DNA of 64,000 nt. Origin: Epithemia pelagica (Eukaryota; Bacillariophyta; Bacillariophyceae; Surirellales; Surirellaceae). The DNA lies in contig OX337234.1 of assembly GCA_946965045.2 (NCBI GenBank), positions 620,001-684,000 of the forward strand. Reading direction: 5' to 3'. The first letter of the stretch is position 1; every line of letters starts with the position of its first letter. Below are positions 61,851 through 64,000 of the stretch, in pieces. Position numbers and translations under genes: made by a program. The notes beneath the pieces were generated by a model, which was not told where the DNA came from, did no database searches, and saw nothing but the letters and a program-made list of their open reading frames with translations.

Positions 61851-63793
61851 TGTGAATGTATAGATGTCGCTCTTGTTGCTCCTCGTGTGTTGTATTAATT
61901 GGCATCAACTAGGTACGCAAAAGCGACTGCAAATTTGGAGGGAGAGATAGTTTCTGGGCGAAGGGTAGCCATAAGCCATAGCCATGGCAATGGCATTGAT
62001 AGGAGTAGGAGTACTTCATAACGGTTCCAAGGACTCCTTTCCAAAACAAGATCTCTGAACTCTGATGGTATTGACTCTTCTAGGTAGGTATTTCTCTTAA
62101 CTTGAAACTCTACACTCGTTGTTCCTTTTCTGTTCGTCTTGTGTCGCCATCGTATATTCGACTGAGTTCAGAATGAACGTGTCGGGTAAGCCGGCAGGCT
62201 AAGGGTGGAAAAACATAAAACATCAAAGACCGGAAAAAAAATTCTTAGCCCAGAAGTCAAATTTCAGTACCAAACACCAAAACCCCCAACAAGAAACACA
62301 AAATCGCCGGGCCAACCCCAATTCAAAAACATTCGAGTATGTCTTCGTACTTCATAGTGTGCCTCTAGCTTGTAGTTGCGAGAGTATGCCATACAACTAG
62401 AAGTTGCCCTTTCCGTTGCGGAAACCATGCCAAAAATACAACTCTGCACTATGAAAGTAAGTGTACTTCATGACTGAAATACAACTTTTCTCACATTTTT
62501 CATTTCACGTACACCTTCGGCCCTTGTGGTGGCAATCCAAAATCCTACAACAGCAACAGCAACAACCATCCACAAGAGTCGTCGTCGTGATTGTATTCGT
62601 TGGTCTCCGACAAGGCACTGCTCCTGCATTCCCGCATCTACCAAGTCTTTATGGCGCGACAACAAGACCAAACACCAGACCAGGTGGCAGCCGAAAGAGC
62701 AACAAGGGCTCCTCCTCCTGCCCGAAAACCTGCGACTGTCGAGCGTCGGGAATACTGTTGGTCGGCGTAATGGGCCACCTTGAGCCTTGTCGCAAGAAGC
62801 ACCCATCGCCATGATGACGATGTCGACATCACAGCACCATCATCAACAAGACAACAACGACAAGTCGTTGTGCGCACGCAATTGCTCAAGGCCACAAACC
62901 AAACGAGCTTCCCGTTCAACCATGTTCTCTACACGGGACGGTTGAGATAATAACAAGCCAGGCCGCCGTACACATCACACAAAAGTGGTGGTGGTGGACT
63001 CTCCATTCAGTCATCCTTATTGGAAAGAAAGCAACAAACGAAGGAACTAGAGTATTGTTGTTGGTTGTCGTCTCAAGGTAGAATTTAATCTCACGAGCAT
63101 GTCCATAAAAAAGAATCACCAAAACACCTCCATGTTCGTCCTTAGGGGACACTTTGAATCATTCTGCACTCGGACACTGCCCGTACTACCTAGTAGGTAG
63201 GAGTAATAGGTTGGTAGAATAGACCCAAGAGATCCAAAAGAGTCATACCATCCGCCTCTTTGGTCCTTAGAGAACGGTTTTTTTGTCCAATTTCACGGTC
63301 GCACTGAAACGGAGGGTATCTAGATACCTTTCTCCCAGACGATACATTCTGTGGATGGTCGAGGGGCGAGAATTGTGGTCTTCTCTTCTACTCCTATGAA
63401 TGAACGATGGACAACACCCAGTGCAGTGAATTTGAGTGAGTGTATGTGCTACTACTACAGGAGTCTCTTAGTGGACGGATATCGGGTGGAGGAAGGGCTA
63501 TTTTGGCAAATGTTTGCTGCCATGTTGGGAGATTCAAACAACGGCTTCTCCTGTCCACGAACGTGACGGCTGGATCCTGGTGGTACGATAGATTGGTAGA
63601 GAGAAGGCGACTATGGCACCATGTTTGGGCACCTGGAGAGGCTCATACAGAATCGCCAAGGAGATTTTATTCCGCTCTACCTACAGAGGTGTTGGAGTAA
63701 ATTGGAAAAGAAGATAGATAAGGTAGCAAAGGTATCGTCTTGTGGATGCCCACCCACTATGGCGTATAAAGTATCGTAGGAATGTACCAGAAG
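61851..63793. other. Non-coding stretch, 1.9 kb
   Basis: ORFs at 62461-62814 (+), 62468-62812 (-) and 63351-63700 (+) have no motif and overlap each other on opposite strands. CTACCTAGTAGGTAG and similar sequences occur near 63184-63200. No gene supported. Confidence 0.4.
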
Positions 63794-63976
63794 CTACGTA
63801 GTTTCACTCACCGTTGTATTTTGTTCGGATACTACGGGAGTATCCATCGCAAATTGGATCTGAGTCTTGGCTTCAGTCATGAATGACATAGTCGTCTGCC
63901 CATCATCCGAAGCAAATGAATCGACTTTGGGCTTTGGGGGCCGGCAATTTTCAATCACGGGTATTCTACAGGCCAT
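63794..63976 (-). CDS. Partial exon of an unidentified gene at the right edge
   Basis: A minus-strand ORF of 60 codons (MACRIPVIENCRPPKPKVDS, then FMTEAKTQIQFAMDTPVVSE). The codons near its end contain a splice donor (ACAACG followed by GTGAGT at about 63808), so the stop is probably intronic. An in-frame TAG lies just upstream of the ATG, and a TGAATTCAG acceptor is possible there. No family recognised. Confidence 0.3.
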   Translation of the reverse strand: MACRIPVIENCRPPKPKVDSFASDDGQTTMSFMTEAKTQIQFAMDTPVVSEQNTTVSETT

Positions 63977-64000
63977 TTGACTGAATTCAGTCTATCTTCG

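Overview
This window looks like nuclear DNA of a diatom, probably a raphid pennate such as Seminavis; the species is inference. The reasons are Ty1/copia retroelements of the diatom CoDi type, short GT-AG introns (108 to 224 bp), low-complexity N-terminal extensions, and gene types common in diatoms. These include a WbsX-like enzyme, a cyclase-PDE fusion remnant, a START-domain membrane protein, a multi-cold-shock-domain protein and MYND-SET proteins. No rRNA, tRNA or CRISPR array was recognised.

Layout. 1-559: 3' part of an unidentified minus-strand gene. About 1275-6283: an unusual island. Two arrays of a GATGTCGTTT-like repeat in opposite orientation flank about 4.4 kb of bacterial-type DNA. 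The left array carries a 444-bp hAT relic with a perfect 8-bp target duplication. The bacterial part is a mosaic of (a) an integron cassette array with four complete attC sites and one partial one, (b) an alanine-rich exported protein gene, apt, and a truncated ArsC/Spx-type gene, and (c) a frameshifted FtsX-type permease fragment. The pieces are joined inside genes.

6992-8263: MBOAT/wax-synthase-like acyltransferase. 8416-14497: a CoDi-type copia element with LTRs identical by eye and a 1,693-codon gag-pol ORF preceded by a small extra ORF. 14833-16400: a coiled-coil protein gene and decayed tandem copies. 16808-17749: signal-peptide protein. 19756-20631: poly-Ser protein with TPR-like helices. 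22355-28117: a second copia element (minus strand, TSD GTACC) with the same extra ORF, two nonsense codons, a frameshift and a template-switch scar in gag.

28951-49350 is gene-rich: CSDE1/UNR-like protein, divergent actin-related protein, small hypothetical, MYND-SET protein, two-exon Asn-rich membrane protein, two-exon START-like membrane protein, and a 5'-truncated cyclase-PDE gene. 49540-51498: two-exon WbsX-like protein, with a small coiled-coil gene divergent to it. 52530-57690: a partial copy of the WbsX 5' end fused to a 5'-truncated third copia element. 58163-59193: a 1-kb inverted-repeat element with a 32-bp palindrome. 59369-60686: Myb/SANT-like gene in two frames. 60777-61850: SLC25 carrier with an in-frame stop. 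The rest, to a partial gene at the right edge, is mostly non-coding by eye.

The genes do not form a pathway. The most interesting parts are the bacterial mosaic between inverted repeat arrays, the conserved extra ORF of the copia elements, and the palindromic inverted-repeat element. All exon structures were inferred by eye from splice signals and reading frame.
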